Origin: Chryseobacterium joostei
GTDB lineage: Bacteria; Bacteroidota; Bacteroidia; Flavobacteriales; Weeksellaceae
Direction: 5' to 3'
DNA length: 64,000 nucleotides
Assembly (NCBI RefSeq): GCF_003815775.1
Contig: NZ_CP033926.1
Location: 806,001 to 870,000 of the forward strand
The translations under genes and the position numbers were made by a program. The notes under the pieces are model-generated. The model worked only from the letters and a program-made list of their open reading frames with translations. It searched no databases and was not told the origin of the DNA. Of this stretch, positions 25,644 to 34,839 are shown piece by piece; the stretch's first letter is position 1, and each line of letters begins with the position of its first letter.

Positions 25644-26573
25644 TTACAATTTATGCTCAATTCCATTGAGAAGCATCGCAATGATTCCAACAAAAACCCA
25701 TAAGCGTAATACACTCAGTATAAGAAAGTTATTTCGTCGAGAAGCTTTCAAAAGAAGAAAGACGCAAAAAATCATTACAAATAACCCACCGGCAAAGTAA
25801 TAGGCCATAAAGCCAACCACTCCGGTTTTGGTAATAATCTTCATAGAAACAGTCATGGTTACAATCAGTAAAGAAATCAGAATAATCTTGGTATTTCTTC
25901 CCTTAAAGTAATTGGGAATAGTAGTGTATCCAAAGGTTTTATCTACACTTCTTGTAAGCGTATCCTTTACGATATCAATACATAAAAGGATCAGAAAAAG
26001 AAAGACAGCCATCAGAAAAACCTTTTTGGAAAAGGTCTCATAATACACCATCATTCCAAAGAACGGATAAAGGGTAAGGCTGACAAAAGTAAGGTTATTG
26101 ACTATAAGTACCCGACTTAACTTATGGCTGTAAAACCACATGAAAAATTGATAAACCACAAAAAAGATAAACACATTATGGGAAATCATCCATGCTACTC
26201 CCAAGGAAATAGCACTAAGCCCCAAATAGGCATATAAAAAATACTTTTGTTTGATAAAACTCTGTACCCGGGTTCTGAAAGGTTTTACTACCGAATCTTT
26301 TTCAAGATCATAAAACTGGTTGATAATTCCACCTGCTAAAATGGTAAGAACGGTACAGAAAATAATGCCGTGTACCTTAAAGTCAAAGACAAAACTCTTG
26401 AAAGATTCATCCTGATTGAACAGGAAAAAAGTGGAAACGTAAAGGGCAAATGTCAACAAGGCTGCTACAAAAAAGCGCGCGCCGAGCAGAAAGCCCACGA
26501 ATTGTGAAAATCTATAAGATAGAGATTTCGAAATATAGTTTTTAGATTGGAAAGTTTCTTTTTCAGAATTCAT
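25644..26573 (-). CDS. UbiA-family prenyltransferase
   Basis: A 309-residue polytopic membrane protein with about nine hydrophobic segments. The two Asp motifs that bind Mg-prenyl diphosphate are NQFYDLEKDSVVKPFRTR (about residues 85-102) and DIVKDTLTRSVDKTFGYTT (about 205-223). Its closest kind is the flavobacterial UbiA-like enzyme found beside mevalonate kinase; the acceptor is not known. It starts 10 nt after the GHMP kinase stop, so the two are co-transcribed. A different role from menA (1472-2401) is likely because this organism needs only one MenA. Confidence 0.82.
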   Translation of the reverse strand: MNSEKETFQSKNYISKSLSYRFSQFVGFLLGARFFVAALLTFALYVSTFFLFNQDESFKSFVFDFKVHGIIFCTVLTILAGGIINQFYDLEKDSVVKPFRTRVQSFIKQKYFLYAYLGLSAISLGVAWMISHNVFIFFVVYQFFMWFYSHKLSRVLIVNNLTFVSLTLYPFFGMMVYYETFSKKVFLMAVFLFLILLCIDIVKDTLTRSVDKTFGYTTIPNYFKGRNTKIILISLLIVTMTVSMKIITKTGVVGFMAYYFAGGLFVMIFCVFLLLKASRRNNFLILSVLRLWVFVGIIAMLLNGIEHKL

Positions 26574-26583
26574 TCCAATCTAT

Positions 26584-27510
26584 TTAAAATCTGTAAATCA
26601 CTTCTTTTTGGAAGCCGTCAAGCATTTTTTCTGCTTTTTCGTAATCTTGAGTAAAGCCCAGAATATAACCTCCACCCCCGCTTCCGCAGAGTTTTAAGTA
26701 ATATGCATTGGAATCCAGACCTTTTTTCCAGATTTTAAAAATACTTTCAGGAATCATTGGACGGAAATGTTCGTAAGCCCAGTGAGAAAGCTTTTTAAGG
26801 TTTCTAAAGAACGGATTCATATCTTTTTTCAGGAAAGCATCAATACAAGCATTATTGTAGCGGATAAACTCTTCTTTCAATGTTTTACGGAATCCTTCGG
26901 TCTTCATTTTTTCAAAGAAGATTTGTATCATGGGGCCGGTTTCTCCTGTTATTCCGGAATCGATAAGGAAGATCGCTCCTTTTCCTTCTTGTCCTTCAGG
27001 AATTGATACTCTGTCCAGATTTTCTTTGTTTTCGATAAGAATAGGCAGATTCATGTAACAGATCAATGGATCCATTCCAGAACTTTTACCATGAAAATAG
27101 CTTTCCATTTCACCGAAAATAGCTTTTAATTTCTTTAGATTTTCCTTTGAAATATTTTCAGGATTCAGTTTACTAACTGAATATTTTTCAAAGATAGCAG
27201 CTACTAAAGCTCCTGAACTTCCTACTCCATACCCCTGAGGGATATTAGAATCGAAGAAAAGTCCGTTTGAAATATCATTTTTGAAGCTTTCAATATCCAA
27301 TGTAAAATCATCAGAAAGATCAAGCGTTGTAAGAAAGTCTGAATATTTCTGCAGATGCCTGTTCGAGTTAAGTTCAAATTCAGAACTTAAATCTGAGAAT
27401 TTCAAAGTTCCTTTATAGAAACTGTAAGGTACTACAAGCCCCTGGGAATCTTCAATCATTCCATATTCTCCAAACAGAATTATTTTTGCATAAAATAGAG
27501 GGTTGGTCAT
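26584..27510 (-). CDS. mvk: GHMP kinase, probable mevalonate kinase
   Basis: A 308-residue kinase starting at the ATG at 27510 (MTNPLFYAKIILFGEYGMI); the frame runs further upstream but without family similarity. GHMP motif 1 is the YAKIILFGEY start, motif 2 PQGYGVGSSGALVAAI (about 95-110) binds ATP, and motif 3 is LCGSGGGGYILGF near the C-terminus. The motif-2 form and HGKSSGMDPLICYMN fit mevalonate kinase, which phosphorylates mevalonate in isoprenoid synthesis; flavobacteria use this pathway. The coupling with a prenyltransferase fits. Exact substrate not proven. Confidence 0.83.
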   Translation of the reverse strand: MTNPLFYAKIILFGEYGMIEDSQGLVVPYSFYKGTLKFSDLSSEFELNSNRHLQKYSDFLTTLDLSDDFTLDIESFKNDISNGLFFDSNIPQGYGVGSSGALVAAIFEKYSVSKLNPENISKENLKKLKAIFGEMESYFHGKSSGMDPLICYMNLPILIENKENLDRVSIPEGQEGKGAIFLIDSGITGETGPMIQIFFEKMKTEGFRKTLKEEFIRYNNACIDAFLKKDMNPFFRNLKKLSHWAYEHFRPMIPESIFKIWKKGLDSNAYYLKLCGSGGGGYILGFTQDYEKAEKMLDGFQKEVIYRF

Positions 27511-27679
27511 CTTGACAATAAATCTTTTTGCAAAGTTAAAAATTATTCCACTGAATATAAGCAAAACCCAGGCCGAATTATCAACTGTTTTGCTTTTATT
27601 CCATTCAATTACTATTAAAAATACGAAAAAAGCTTCATATTTCAAGATTTATTTATTAAAAAGATCTAATCAAGCAAAA

Positions 27680-27705
27680 AAAAGACGTTAAAAATAACGT
27701 CTTTT
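27680..27705 (-). terminator. Terminator of the Atg22/UMF1-like transporter gene
   Basis: An 11-bp perfect stem (AAAAGACGTTA / TAACGTCTTTT, loop AAAA) directly after the minus-strand transporter stop, with an A tract on the plus strand giving U's on the minus. Confidence 0.85.
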
Positions 27706-27711
27706 AATTTT

Positions 27712-29202
27712 TTATAATGTTTCTCTGTCTTTTCGCATCGTAACTTTCAGGAATCGGATCAATACTAATCCTGCCCCAAAAAACACTGTCATAGATAGGG
27801 CTGCAATACGCATGTTATTAAAATGCTCAATCAATGTTGCAAAGATAAATGTACCAATAATGATGGCAATCTTTTCCAGTACATCATAGAAACTGAAATA
27901 GGTAGTGTTTTCCATGGAGTTTTCCGGAAGCAACTTTGAGTAAGTAGATCTGGACATCGCCTGAAGACCTCCCATTACCAATCCTACTACTGCAGCCACT
28001 CCGTAGAACTGATATTCTACCGTTGGGTTTTCTTTATTTAAGAAATAAGCCCATAAACAAGCCACAATCCATAGAAAAATTGCTATTGAGATTACGTTTC
28101 TGTTTCCTATCTTTTTGGATAATCTGGAGAAAATAACAGCACCGATAATAGCTTCAATCTGAATCACCAAAAGGGTTCCGATTAATTTATCCTGTGCAAG
28201 ATTAATTTCACTTTTTCCAAATAAGGTTGCCATAAGGAAAATTGTCTGCATTCCTACGCTGTAAAAGAAAAAACTCGATAGGAAGAATTTTAGGTTTCTA
28301 TCCTTAAAAAGTTCTCCACCTACTTTATACAATTCATGGAAACTCTCCTTGGCAATATCCTTGTAAAAGCTCATGTTATCTTTTAATACTTCAAAAAATC
28401 CGCCTTGTTCTTCGTGTCTTTTAAAGATATTCTTGTAATTCAGTAATACAAGATCCTTAGGAAGCTTATCTTTTACATCTCCAAACTGTGGAAGATGCTT
28501 GAAAGTGTATTGTGAAAAGCCAAACCACCACGCCCCAGTTAACAGGAAGCTGATTCTTGTAAATAATAGCTGCTGTGCTGCTCCTTTAGCAAAAACCTGA
28601 ATCAATACTAAACAAATCACAACTAAAACTACCGAGCCAATGTACCCATACACATACCCTCTTGCAGAAAGTGCATCCTGCCTATCAGGTGTTGCAATAT
28701 CCGGAAGAAACGAGTTGTAGAATACCAAACTTCCCCAGAACCCGACGCTCGCCGTGATACTGAAAAGAAGCCCGAGAAATACGTTATGCATTCCGGTGAA
28801 CATAGCCAATCCCATACAAGATGTTGCTCCTAAATAGCAGAAGAATTGCAGGAATGATTTTTTATTTCCGATGGTATCTGCCAGGGAAGATAAAAACGGA
28901 GACAGCAATACAACGATAAAGAATGATATTGTTAATGAATACCCATATACCGCATCCGGTTGGTATTCATTTCCGAAGATCTTGATCATGTGCCTCACCG
29001 GGACATCAATCCACTTTTTTGTTTCTGCTACATATTCCTTTTTCTCATACGCTGTGGTAAGAATAGAGTAATAAATAGGGAAAATGGTAGAGGTAATAAC
29101 CAGGGAATACACGGAGTTTGCCCAGTCATATACAGCCCAAGCCTTCATAATCTTTGGATTATTCTTTATGTTTTTAGGCTGTCGATTCTCAGTTTCAGAC
29201 AT
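27712..29202 (-). CDS. MFS transporter, UMF1/Atg22 family
   Basis: A 496-residue membrane protein with about 12 hydrophobic segments. The N-terminus KIMKAWAVYDWANSVYSLVITSTIFPIYY is diagnostic of the UMF1 (Atg22-like) branch of the major facilitator superfamily. Other features are SLADTIGNKKSFLQFFCYLG (MFS motif A) and GLQAMSRSTYSKLLPENS. The cargo may be amino acids or peptides by analogy with yeast vacuolar Atg22, but this is only an analogy. It is a single gene with its own -7 box and terminator. Confidence 0.88.
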   Translation of the reverse strand: MSETENRQPKNIKNNPKIMKAWAVYDWANSVYSLVITSTIFPIYYSILTTAYEKKEYVAETKKWIDVPVRHMIKIFGNEYQPDAVYGYSLTISFFIVVLLSPFLSSLADTIGNKKSFLQFFCYLGATSCMGLAMFTGMHNVFLGLLFSITASVGFWGSLVFYNSFLPDIATPDRQDALSARGYVYGYIGSVVLVVICLVLIQVFAKGAAQQLLFTRISFLLTGAWWFGFSQYTFKHLPQFGDVKDKLPKDLVLLNYKNIFKRHEEQGGFFEVLKDNMSFYKDIAKESFHELYKVGGELFKDRNLKFFLSSFFFYSVGMQTIFLMATLFGKSEINLAQDKLIGTLLVIQIEAIIGAVIFSRLSKKIGNRNVISIAIFLWIVACLWAYFLNKENPTVEYQFYGVAAVVGLVMGGLQAMSRSTYSKLLPENSMENTTYFSFYDVLEKIAIIIGTFIFATLIEHFNNMRIAALSMTVFFGAGLVLIRFLKVTMRKDRETL

Positions 29203-29223
29203 TTCAATTAAATATTAGTAGCA

Positions 29224-29231
29224 CAAAAATA
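29224..29231 (-). promoter_or_regulatory. -7 box for the UMF1-like transporter
   Basis: CAAAAATA on the plus strand equals TATTTTTG on the minus strand, 22-29 nt before the start. Confidence 0.55.
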
Positions 29232-29308
29232 GAAAAACCATTAAGAAATGGGTTATTTTTTAAAAAAATTATACATTTCTTAATGGTAATATATTCTGAA
29301 ACAGAATA

Positions 29309-30487
29309 TTAGATATTTTCAATAACGATAGCAGAAGCTCCTCCACCACCGTTGCAGATAGCTGCGGCACCGTATTTTGCATTATTTTGCTTCAATACGT
29401 TGATTAATGTAACGATGATTCTTGAACCTGAACTTCCCAGTGGGTGTCCTAATGCTACAGCTCCTCCGTTTACATTAACTTTAGAAGCGTCTAGTTTAAG
29501 GATTTGATTGTTTGCCAATCCTACTACAGAGAAAGCTTCATTAAACTCGAAAAAATCGATATCTGACACTTCCAAACCTGCTTTTTTAAGAGCGATAGGC
29601 AATGCCTTAGCTGGTGCAGTTGTAAAGTTTTCAGGCTCTTGTGCTGCATCAGCATAAGAAACGATTTTTGCTAATGGCTTAAGGCCTAGTTCTTCCATTT
29701 TTTCTTTAGAAACAAGAATTAATGCAGAAGCTCCATCATTTAATGTAGAAGCATTAGCTGCAGTTACTGTTCCTCCTTCTTTTTTGAAAACAGTAGGAAG
29801 CGTTGTAATTCTGTCAAAGTTTACCGCTTTATATTCTTCGTCTTCAGCAAAGATTACAGGCTCTCCTTTTCTTTGAGGAATAGAAACAGGAACTATTTCT
29901 TCGTTAAATTTTCCTTCGCTCCAAGCTTTTGCAGATCTCTTATAAGATTCTATAGCAAAATTATCCTGATCTTCTCTTGTGATGCTGTAATCCTCTGCAC
30001 ATTTCTCTGCGCATACACCCATATGTACTTTGTTGTAAACGTCTGTAAGACCGTCCAGTACCATACCATCCAACATTTTGATATCGCCTAGTTTTGTAGC
30101 AACTCTTGCATTATAGTAGTGAGGAACTAAAGACATGTTTTCCATACCTCCGGCAACAATTACTTCTGCATCACCAGCCTTGATAGCCTGTGCTGCCATT
30201 GTTACAGCCTTCATTCCTGAAGCACAAACTTTATTTACTGTAGTAGAAGGTGTATTGATTGAAAGACCTGCTCCTAAAGCAACCTGACGAGCTGGCGCCT
30301 GTCCTTCTCCTGCCTGCAAAACATTCCCCATATAAATCTCCTGAACATTTGCAGGATCTAAACCGATTTTATCTAATGCTCCTTTTACGGCAGTAGCTCC
30401 TAATTTTGTAGCTGGAACTGTTGACAAACTTCCCATAAAACTCCCCATAGGTGTTCTTACTGCGGAAACAATGAATACTTCTTTCAT
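29309..30487 (-). CDS. Acetyl-CoA C-acetyltransferase (thiolase)
   Basis: A 392-residue biosynthetic/degradative thiolase condensing or cleaving acetoacetyl-CoA. Catalytic Cys88 is in NKVCASGMKA, the Asn-Glu-Ala-Phe motif in FFEFNEAFS, His in GHPLGSSGSR, and the second Cys in ICNGGGGASAI. It is full length, cytosolic, and has no fused partner. It may feed either beta-oxidation or the mevalonate pathway (whose kinase lies at 26584), but no HMG-CoA synthase is next to it. Stand-alone or read with the downstream hypothetical genes' neighbour; the promoter was not identified. Confidence 0.94.
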   Translation of the reverse strand: MKEVFIVSAVRTPMGSFMGSLSTVPATKLGATAVKGALDKIGLDPANVQEIYMGNVLQAGEGQAPARQVALGAGLSINTPSTTVNKVCASGMKAVTMAAQAIKAGDAEVIVAGGMENMSLVPHYYNARVATKLGDIKMLDGMVLDGLTDVYNKVHMGVCAEKCAEDYSITREDQDNFAIESYKRSAKAWSEGKFNEEIVPVSIPQRKGEPVIFAEDEEYKAVNFDRITTLPTVFKKEGGTVTAANASTLNDGASALILVSKEKMEELGLKPLAKIVSYADAAQEPENFTTAPAKALPIALKKAGLEVSDIDFFEFNEAFSVVGLANNQILKLDASKVNVNGGAVALGHPLGSSGSRIIVTLINVLKQNNAKYGAAAICNGGGGASAIVIENI

Positions 30488-30510
30488 GTATATAATTTTT
30501 ATTTTTAGCT

Positions 30511-30534
30511 AAAATGAAACTACTGCTTCATTTT
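30511..30534 (-). terminator. Weak hairpin after the 136-aa secreted protein gene
   Basis: AAAATGAA / TTCATTTT form an 8-bp stem with an 8-nt loop between the stop at 30546 (minus) and the thiolase start. There is little U tract, so it is a tentative call. Confidence 0.35.
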
Positions 30535-30545
30535 AATAATTAAAT

Positions 30546-30956
30546 TTATTTTACTTTTATGTAAACTGCGTTAAATTCGGATTTTTCAATCTTAATATTG
30601 ACTTTAAGAAGATTGTCCTGAGTGGCAACCACCTGATTATTAAAAACATCTCCTATCTGAACCGGATCATTTTTATCAGATTTTTCCATTACAATTGCTT
30701 TATAATTGCAATCATCCACAAAAACCAATGTGGACTTTATATAATCTTTACCATTGTTTAAATATTCGGTTTGAACATTATCCTTAATGGTCATATACCA
30801 AATACTTTCCGGATAATTAGCCCGTAAAAATTTCCCGTCCTTAATATTGGAACACTTAACAGGGTTATCTGGTTTTTTCTGCTCAGCTTGCTGAGATTTG
30901 ACTTGTGTTCCCGCCGATAATAAAATCCCGACTGAAAATACTTTAAAAAGATTCAT
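30546..30956 (-). CDS. Small secreted protein of unknown function
   Basis: A 136-residue protein with a short signal peptide (MNLFKVFSVGILLSAGTQVKSQ, cleavage near residue 22). The mature part has IKDGKFLRANYPESIWYMTIKDNVQTEYLNNGKDYIKSTLVFVDDCNYKAIV, a strand-rich pattern reminiscent of small flavobacterial periplasmic lipocalin-like or 'DUF' domains. The family is not recognised. It begins 2 nt after the stop of the upstream 134-aa membrane protein, so they form a tight two-gene unit. Confidence 0.7.
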   Translation of the reverse strand: MNLFKVFSVGILLSAGTQVKSQQAEQKKPDNPVKCSNIKDGKFLRANYPESIWYMTIKDNVQTEYLNNGKDYIKSTLVFVDDCNYKAIVMEKSDKNDPVQIGDVFNNQVVATQDNLLKVNIKIEKSEFNAVYIKVK

Positions 30957-30958
30957 AC

Positions 30959-31363
30959 TTATATTTGTGTTCGTTGATTTACTTTTTTACTATTTCCGGC
31001 TAAAATCATCATAAAAGCACCTAAAAATTCTACAGCCCAACCCCATTTTAGTTTAACGACTCCTGCAAAGGTCTCTCTCCAGGATTTAAAGGGTAAAAAG
31101 CTGAAGTATTCTAAAGACTGCATTTTGACAGCTACCAAGGTGAATGCAAATAAAACAATAAGCAGAATGCCAAAAAATCTTACGATTTTAGCACTGTTAT
31201 TTACAACTCCAAAGACGGCACATGCGGCAAAGATCCAACATGCAATGGCCAAATAATGATCGAGCTTCCAATAGTTCCAGTTTCCTATGATAGGAACATG
31301 TACCAAGGGTAAAAAACTCCCTATAACTACTAATAGCAATCCTAATAATTGAATATTTTTCAT
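30959..31363 (-). CDS. Small membrane protein of unknown function
   Basis: A 134-residue protein starting at the ATG at 31363 (MKNIQLLGLLLVVIGSF); the frame upstream to 31444 lacks any coding look. It has about four hydrophobic segments: residues 4-20, 40-60, 65-85 and 105-128. Typical short loop motifs are WNYWKLDHYLAIACW and LKWGWAVEFLGAFMMILAG. The family is not recognised. Upstream partner of the secreted protein at 30546. Confidence 0.7.
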   Translation of the reverse strand: MKNIQLLGLLLVVIGSFLPLVHVPIIGNWNYWKLDHYLAIACWIFAACAVFGVVNNSAKIVRFFGILLIVLFAFTLVAVKMQSLEYFSFLPFKSWRETFAGVVKLKWGWAVEFLGAFMMILAGNSKKVNQRTQI

Positions 31364-31605
31364 ATTTACTAAAGTGCCAAAATACAAAAAAAAACACATT
31401 TTTAAATCATCTGTTTCCAAACATACGTTTCGCTTTCCTAACAACCATTAGTTACAATAAAATGGTTTTTGTTTTAAATAATTAATAATAATAAAAGCGT
31501 TTTATTGATTAATCTAAAAACAAGAATTATTGATACGATAATTTTTAAATCACTTTTTATGCTAATCAGAAAGTAAACTTAATTATGAAATGGCTTTTAC
31601 ATAAA

Positions 31606-31637
31606 AAAATTGCACTCTCTTATGAAAGTGCAATTTT
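31606..31637 (-). terminator. Terminator of the nucleoside permease gene
   Basis: An 11-bp perfect stem (AAAATTGCACT / AGTGCAATTTT) with a 10-nt loop, 22 nt past the minus-strand stop. Confidence 0.8.
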
Positions 31638-31658
31638 ATATTTTATTATTTAATTGAA

Positions 31659-33041
31659 TTAATGCTTCACTGAAGATACGTCTTCAGGCTTATGCTTGTG
31701 CTTAAATAAAACAGCAAAGAATATAGCAAGAACCAATGAATAGATTGCAAATGAAAGCCATATCTGGTGCCAATCTTTTACCATAACAACGGAAGAAAGT
31801 GTACCATCAGAGTTTACCACTGCATTAAAGCTACTTTTCAGAATTTCCAGGAATGTAGGGTTATCCGGAGTAGTTTCTAAATAGGTAGACAGATCTGTAG
31901 CTGTTGTAAACTTATGCGTAAAGAATTTATCAATAGCCCAACCTGCAATATAACTGCCAAAAACAGCCCCAAAACCATTGGTCATCATCATAAATAATCC
32001 TTGTGCTGATGAACGAATTTTCCTGTCTGTTGTAGTCTCTACGAAAAGTGATCCTGAGATATTAAAGAAGTCGAAAGCCATTCCGTATACGATACATGAA
32101 AGGATAATTAAAGATAATCCAAATCCGTCCGGAACTCCATAGGCAAAGAATCCAAATCTTAACACCCATGCCAGCATAGACATTAACATTACTTTTTTGA
32201 TACCAAACTTTTTCAGGAAAAAAGGAATTGCCAAGATAAATAACGTCTCTGAAACCTGAGAAATGGACATAATGATTGTAGATCTCTGTACTACGAATGA
32301 ATCTGCATATTTCGGAAAGTGGGCAAATTCACTTAGGAATACATCTCCATACGCATTCGTTAGCTGAAGTGCAGCACCCAAAAGCATTGAAAACAAAAAG
32401 AATAATGCCATTTTATAGTCTCCAAAAAGCTTAAATGCATTTAATCCTAATTGCTCTGATAGTGGTGAGTTTTTATCGATTAATTTTTGTGGTGGGCATT
32501 TCGGTAAAGTAAGAGCGTAAATCCCTAGAAATATGGCCACAGCTCCACCAATGTAAAATTGTCCTTCCGTTGCTTTATTTCCACTAAGATTGGTAATCCA
32601 CATGGCTACAATAAAACCAATGGTTCCCCATACACGAATCGGTGGAAAATCTTTTACTACATCAAAATTATTATTCTTCAAAATCGTGTAGGAAATTGAA
32701 TTAGCCAAGGCGATGGTAGGCATATAAAAACACATCGCAACAAGCATTACCGAGAAAAAAGAATTCGGATCTACAGAATGGGGTAATATGAAAAGCATAA
32801 CCCCGTAAAGGATATGTAGTACTGAAAAGATACGCTCAGCATTTATCCAACGGTCAGCGATAATTCCAGTAATGGTAGGCATAAATATGGAAGCAATTCC
32901 CATTGTTCCGAAAACAGCTCCAAACTGTGTTCCTTCCCAATGTTTTGTGCCAAACCAGAAGTTTGCCATCGTAATCAGCCATGCTCCCCAGACAAAAAAC
33001 TGGAGAAAACTGAGGATGGTCAGTCGTAATTTTAAATTCAT
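31659..33041 (-). CDS. Nucleoside permease-like MFS transporter (NupG family)
   Basis: A 460-residue transporter with 12 hydrophobic segments. The start (MNLKLRLTILSFLQFFVWGAWLITMANFWF) and GIIADRWINAERIFSVLHILYG are typical of the nucleoside:proton symporter (NHS/NupG) branch of MFS. Further motifs are YTILKNNNFDVVKDFPPIRVWGTIGFI and FFNISGSLFVETTTDRKIRSSAQGLFMMMTNG. It ends in a short cytosolic basic/acidic tail (HKHKPEDVSSVKH). It probably takes up nucleosides in salvage together with uridine kinase (43682), though the genes are not linked. Confidence 0.87.
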   Translation of the reverse strand: MNLKLRLTILSFLQFFVWGAWLITMANFWFGTKHWEGTQFGAVFGTMGIASIFMPTITGIIADRWINAERIFSVLHILYGVMLFILPHSVDPNSFFSVMLVAMCFYMPTIALANSISYTILKNNNFDVVKDFPPIRVWGTIGFIVAMWITNLSGNKATEGQFYIGGAVAIFLGIYALTLPKCPPQKLIDKNSPLSEQLGLNAFKLFGDYKMALFFLFSMLLGAALQLTNAYGDVFLSEFAHFPKYADSFVVQRSTIIMSISQVSETLFILAIPFFLKKFGIKKVMLMSMLAWVLRFGFFAYGVPDGFGLSLIILSCIVYGMAFDFFNISGSLFVETTTDRKIRSSAQGLFMMMTNGFGAVFGSYIAGWAIDKFFTHKFTTATDLSTYLETTPDNPTFLEILKSSFNAVVNSDGTLSSVVMVKDWHQIWLSFAIYSLVLAIFFAVLFKHKHKPEDVSSVKH

Positions 33042-33062
33042 AGTTTATATAAGGTATCTCTT

Positions 33063-33662
33063 TTAGTCAATTTTCTTTTTCCTCCTCTTAATTTCCTCCT
33101 GGATTTCAAGAGCGGTATCATAATCTTCTTCTTTAACGGCATCATCCAATAATTTCTGAAGTTCTTCCATGGAAAGAGACGTTAAGGCATCTTCGGCTTG
33201 TACCGTTTCTGAAAAAGTCTGCTCTTCTTTCGAAACATCTTCCAATTCTAATAAAATCCCGGCCTCGTTTAACACTTGCTGTGTGGTGAAGATGGGTGCA
33301 TCAAACCTTACGGCCATAGCAACAGCATCTGAAGTTCTTGCATCAAGGATTAATTCTTCTTCGTTAACCTTGTTTTTAAAGTTAATATTTGAAAAGAATA
33401 CGCCATCTACAATCTGGTAAATAATAACAGAAACCAGCTCATAATTGGCAGAAACTATAAATTTTGTGAATAAGTCATGGGTAAGAGGACGCGGGGGATG
33501 GATATCTTTTTCCAGTCCAAGAGAGATAGATTGGGCTTCGAAGTTTCCTATAACAACAGGTAATTTTATGTGTGTTTCTTCATGCTCCAGTAACAATGCG
33601 TACGCCCCTGATTGTGTCTGGCTGTACGATATTCCGCGAATAATTAGCTGTTTATAATCCAT
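33063..33662 (-). CDS. Bifunctional nuclease-family (DUF151) protein with UVR motif
   Basis: A 199-residue protein whose N-terminal 130 residues form the DUF151/BFN domain: GAYALLLEHEETHIKLPVVIGNFEAQSISLGLEK, RPLTHDLF, and LDARTSDAVAMAVRFDAPIF are characteristic. The C-terminal 45 residues (LQKLLDDAVKEEDYDTALEIQEEIKRRK) match the UvrB/UvrC motif, a helical hairpin that binds partner proteins. The combination is frequent in Bacteroidota. It starts 21 nt past the permease start direction and has its own -7 box. Nuclease activity is known only from a plant homologue. Confidence 0.88.
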   Translation of the reverse strand: MDYKQLIIRGISYSQTQSGAYALLLEHEETHIKLPVVIGNFEAQSISLGLEKDIHPPRPLTHDLFTKFIVSANYELVSVIIYQIVDGVFFSNINFKNKVNEEELILDARTSDAVAMAVRFDAPIFTTQQVLNEAGILLELEDVSKEEQTFSETVQAEDALTSLSMEELQKLLDDAVKEEDYDTALEIQEEIKRRKKKID

Positions 33663-33667
33663 AGCTA

Positions 33668-33675
33668 CAAATATA
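33668..33675 (-). promoter_or_regulatory. -7 box for the DUF151 gene
   Basis: CAAATATA on the plus strand equals TATATTTG on the minus strand, 6-13 nt before the start, implying an almost leaderless mRNA. Confidence 0.5.
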
Positions 33676-33716
33676 GATTAATTTTTTATTGTGATTTCAC
33701 TTTTTTACACAAAAAT

Positions 33717-33740
33717 AAAAGCCCGGAAAGCCGAGCTTTT
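33717..33740 (-). terminator. Imperfect terminator after etfA region
   Basis: AAAAGC-CCGG-AAAG-CCGA-GCTTTT is a stem with one C-A mismatch, about 100 nt past the etfA stop on the minus strand, with T residues following. Confidence 0.6.
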
Positions 33741-33843
33741 ATTGTATTGTATATGATTGTCGATGGTCAATCGTGAATTCTAATTTGCCAGTGAATAATT
33801 AAAATTTACAAACAAAATGAATTGACTATTCACCATTTCTTAT

Positions 33844-34791
33844 CTATCCTTTTATTGCTTTGATTTTCTCTGTTAATGCAGGAATAATCTGGAAAGCATC
33901 TCCCACTACTCCGTAATCTGCAGACTTGAAGAATGGTGCTTCAGCGTCGCTATTGATTACTACAATAGTTTTTGAAGAGTTTACTCCGGCTAGGTGCTGA
34001 ATTGCTCCTGAAATCCCCACTGCAATGTAAAGATTAGGTGAAATAGCTTTACCTGTTTGTCCTACGTGTTCTGTGTGAGGTCTCCACCCGATGTCAGAAA
34101 CAGGCTTAGAACATGCTGTAGCAGCTCCTAAAACGTTTGCTAAATCTTCAATCATTCCCCAGTTTTCAGGTCCTTTCATTCCTCTACCAGCTGAAACTAC
34201 AACCTCTGCTTCTTTAAGGTCTAATTTACCTGAGCTTTGTTCGTGAGAAATCACTTTAGTATCTTCATTGGCTACTGATAAGTTTTTCACTTCTTCTGAA
34301 CCTGATACTGCATTTTCTTTAACTCCAAAAGCGTTCTGAGAAACAGTAATAATCACTCCGTTTCCTTCAGCTTTTGCATGCATGAATCCTTTTCCTGAGA
34401 ATGCTCTTCTCTTTACCTGAAAAGGAGAAATGCTTTCCGGAGCTTCCAAAACGTTGGTAATTAAAGAATAGTTCTTCATAATTGCCAACATTGGTGCTAC
34501 TGAAGAAGCATCTGTAGTGTGAGGAAAAACAATAATATTTCCATCTACTACTTCATTTACAGCTTGTGCAAATGCCTTAGCTGAAAAACTTTTAAGACTT
34601 TCGTCCTTAATATTGATAACATTTGATGCTCCATATTTGTATAATAAATCTGAAGAATCAGTAGGGTTTACAGAGATTGCTGTAACAGTGTCACCCGCTT
34701 TATCTGCAACAGCTTTAGCGTAAGAAACTGCCTCAAAAGCTGCTTTTTTGTAAACTCCATTTATATTTTCTGCGTATACGAATACTGCCAT
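33844..34791 (-). CDS. etfA: Electron transfer flavoprotein subunit alpha
   Basis: A 315-residue FAD-binding ETF subunit (FixB type) that accepts electrons from acyl-CoA dehydrogenases. The FAD domain is in the C-terminal half: VVSAGRGMKGPENWGMIEDLANVLGAATACSKPVSDIGWRPHTEHVGQTGKAISPNLYIAVGISGAIQHLAG and NSDAEAPFFKSADYGVVGDAF, all family motifs. It lies 41 nt downstream of etfB. A one-operon etfBA unit is normal. The acyl-CoA dehydrogenase partner is not in the window. Confidence 0.96.
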   Translation of the reverse strand: MAVFVYAENINGVYKKAAFEAVSYAKAVADKAGDTVTAISVNPTDSSDLLYKYGASNVINIKDESLKSFSAKAFAQAVNEVVDGNIIVFPHTTDASSVAPMLAIMKNYSLITNVLEAPESISPFQVKRRAFSGKGFMHAKAEGNGVIITVSQNAFGVKENAVSGSEEVKNLSVANEDTKVISHEQSSGKLDLKEAEVVVSAGRGMKGPENWGMIEDLANVLGAATACSKPVSDIGWRPHTEHVGQTGKAISPNLYIAVGISGAIQHLAGVNSSKTIVVINSDAEAPFFKSADYGVVGDAFQIIPALTEKIKAIKG

Positions 34792-34800
34792 TTTCTTAAA

Positions 34801-34839
34801 TTTAAAGATTAAAAAATTAAAGGATTAAATGATTAGATC
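34801..34839. repeat. Octamer repeat ATTAAAnn between etfB and etfA
   Basis: Four consecutive 8-base units: ATTAAAAA, ATTAAAGG, ATTAAATG and ATTAGATC at 34808-34839, preceded by a partial unit. It runs over the etfB stop codon. The same 8-base period recurs at 44372-44403. Confidence 0.55.

Noticed and set aside
27511..27645. Upstream extension of the GHMP kinase
   Set aside because: The family N-terminus begins at MTNPLFYAKIILFGEY; the extra 45 residues are not conserved in type.
34801..34839. Octamer array considered as a CRISPR fragment
   Set aside because: Units are 8 bases and adjoining, with no spacers and no cas genes anywhere.
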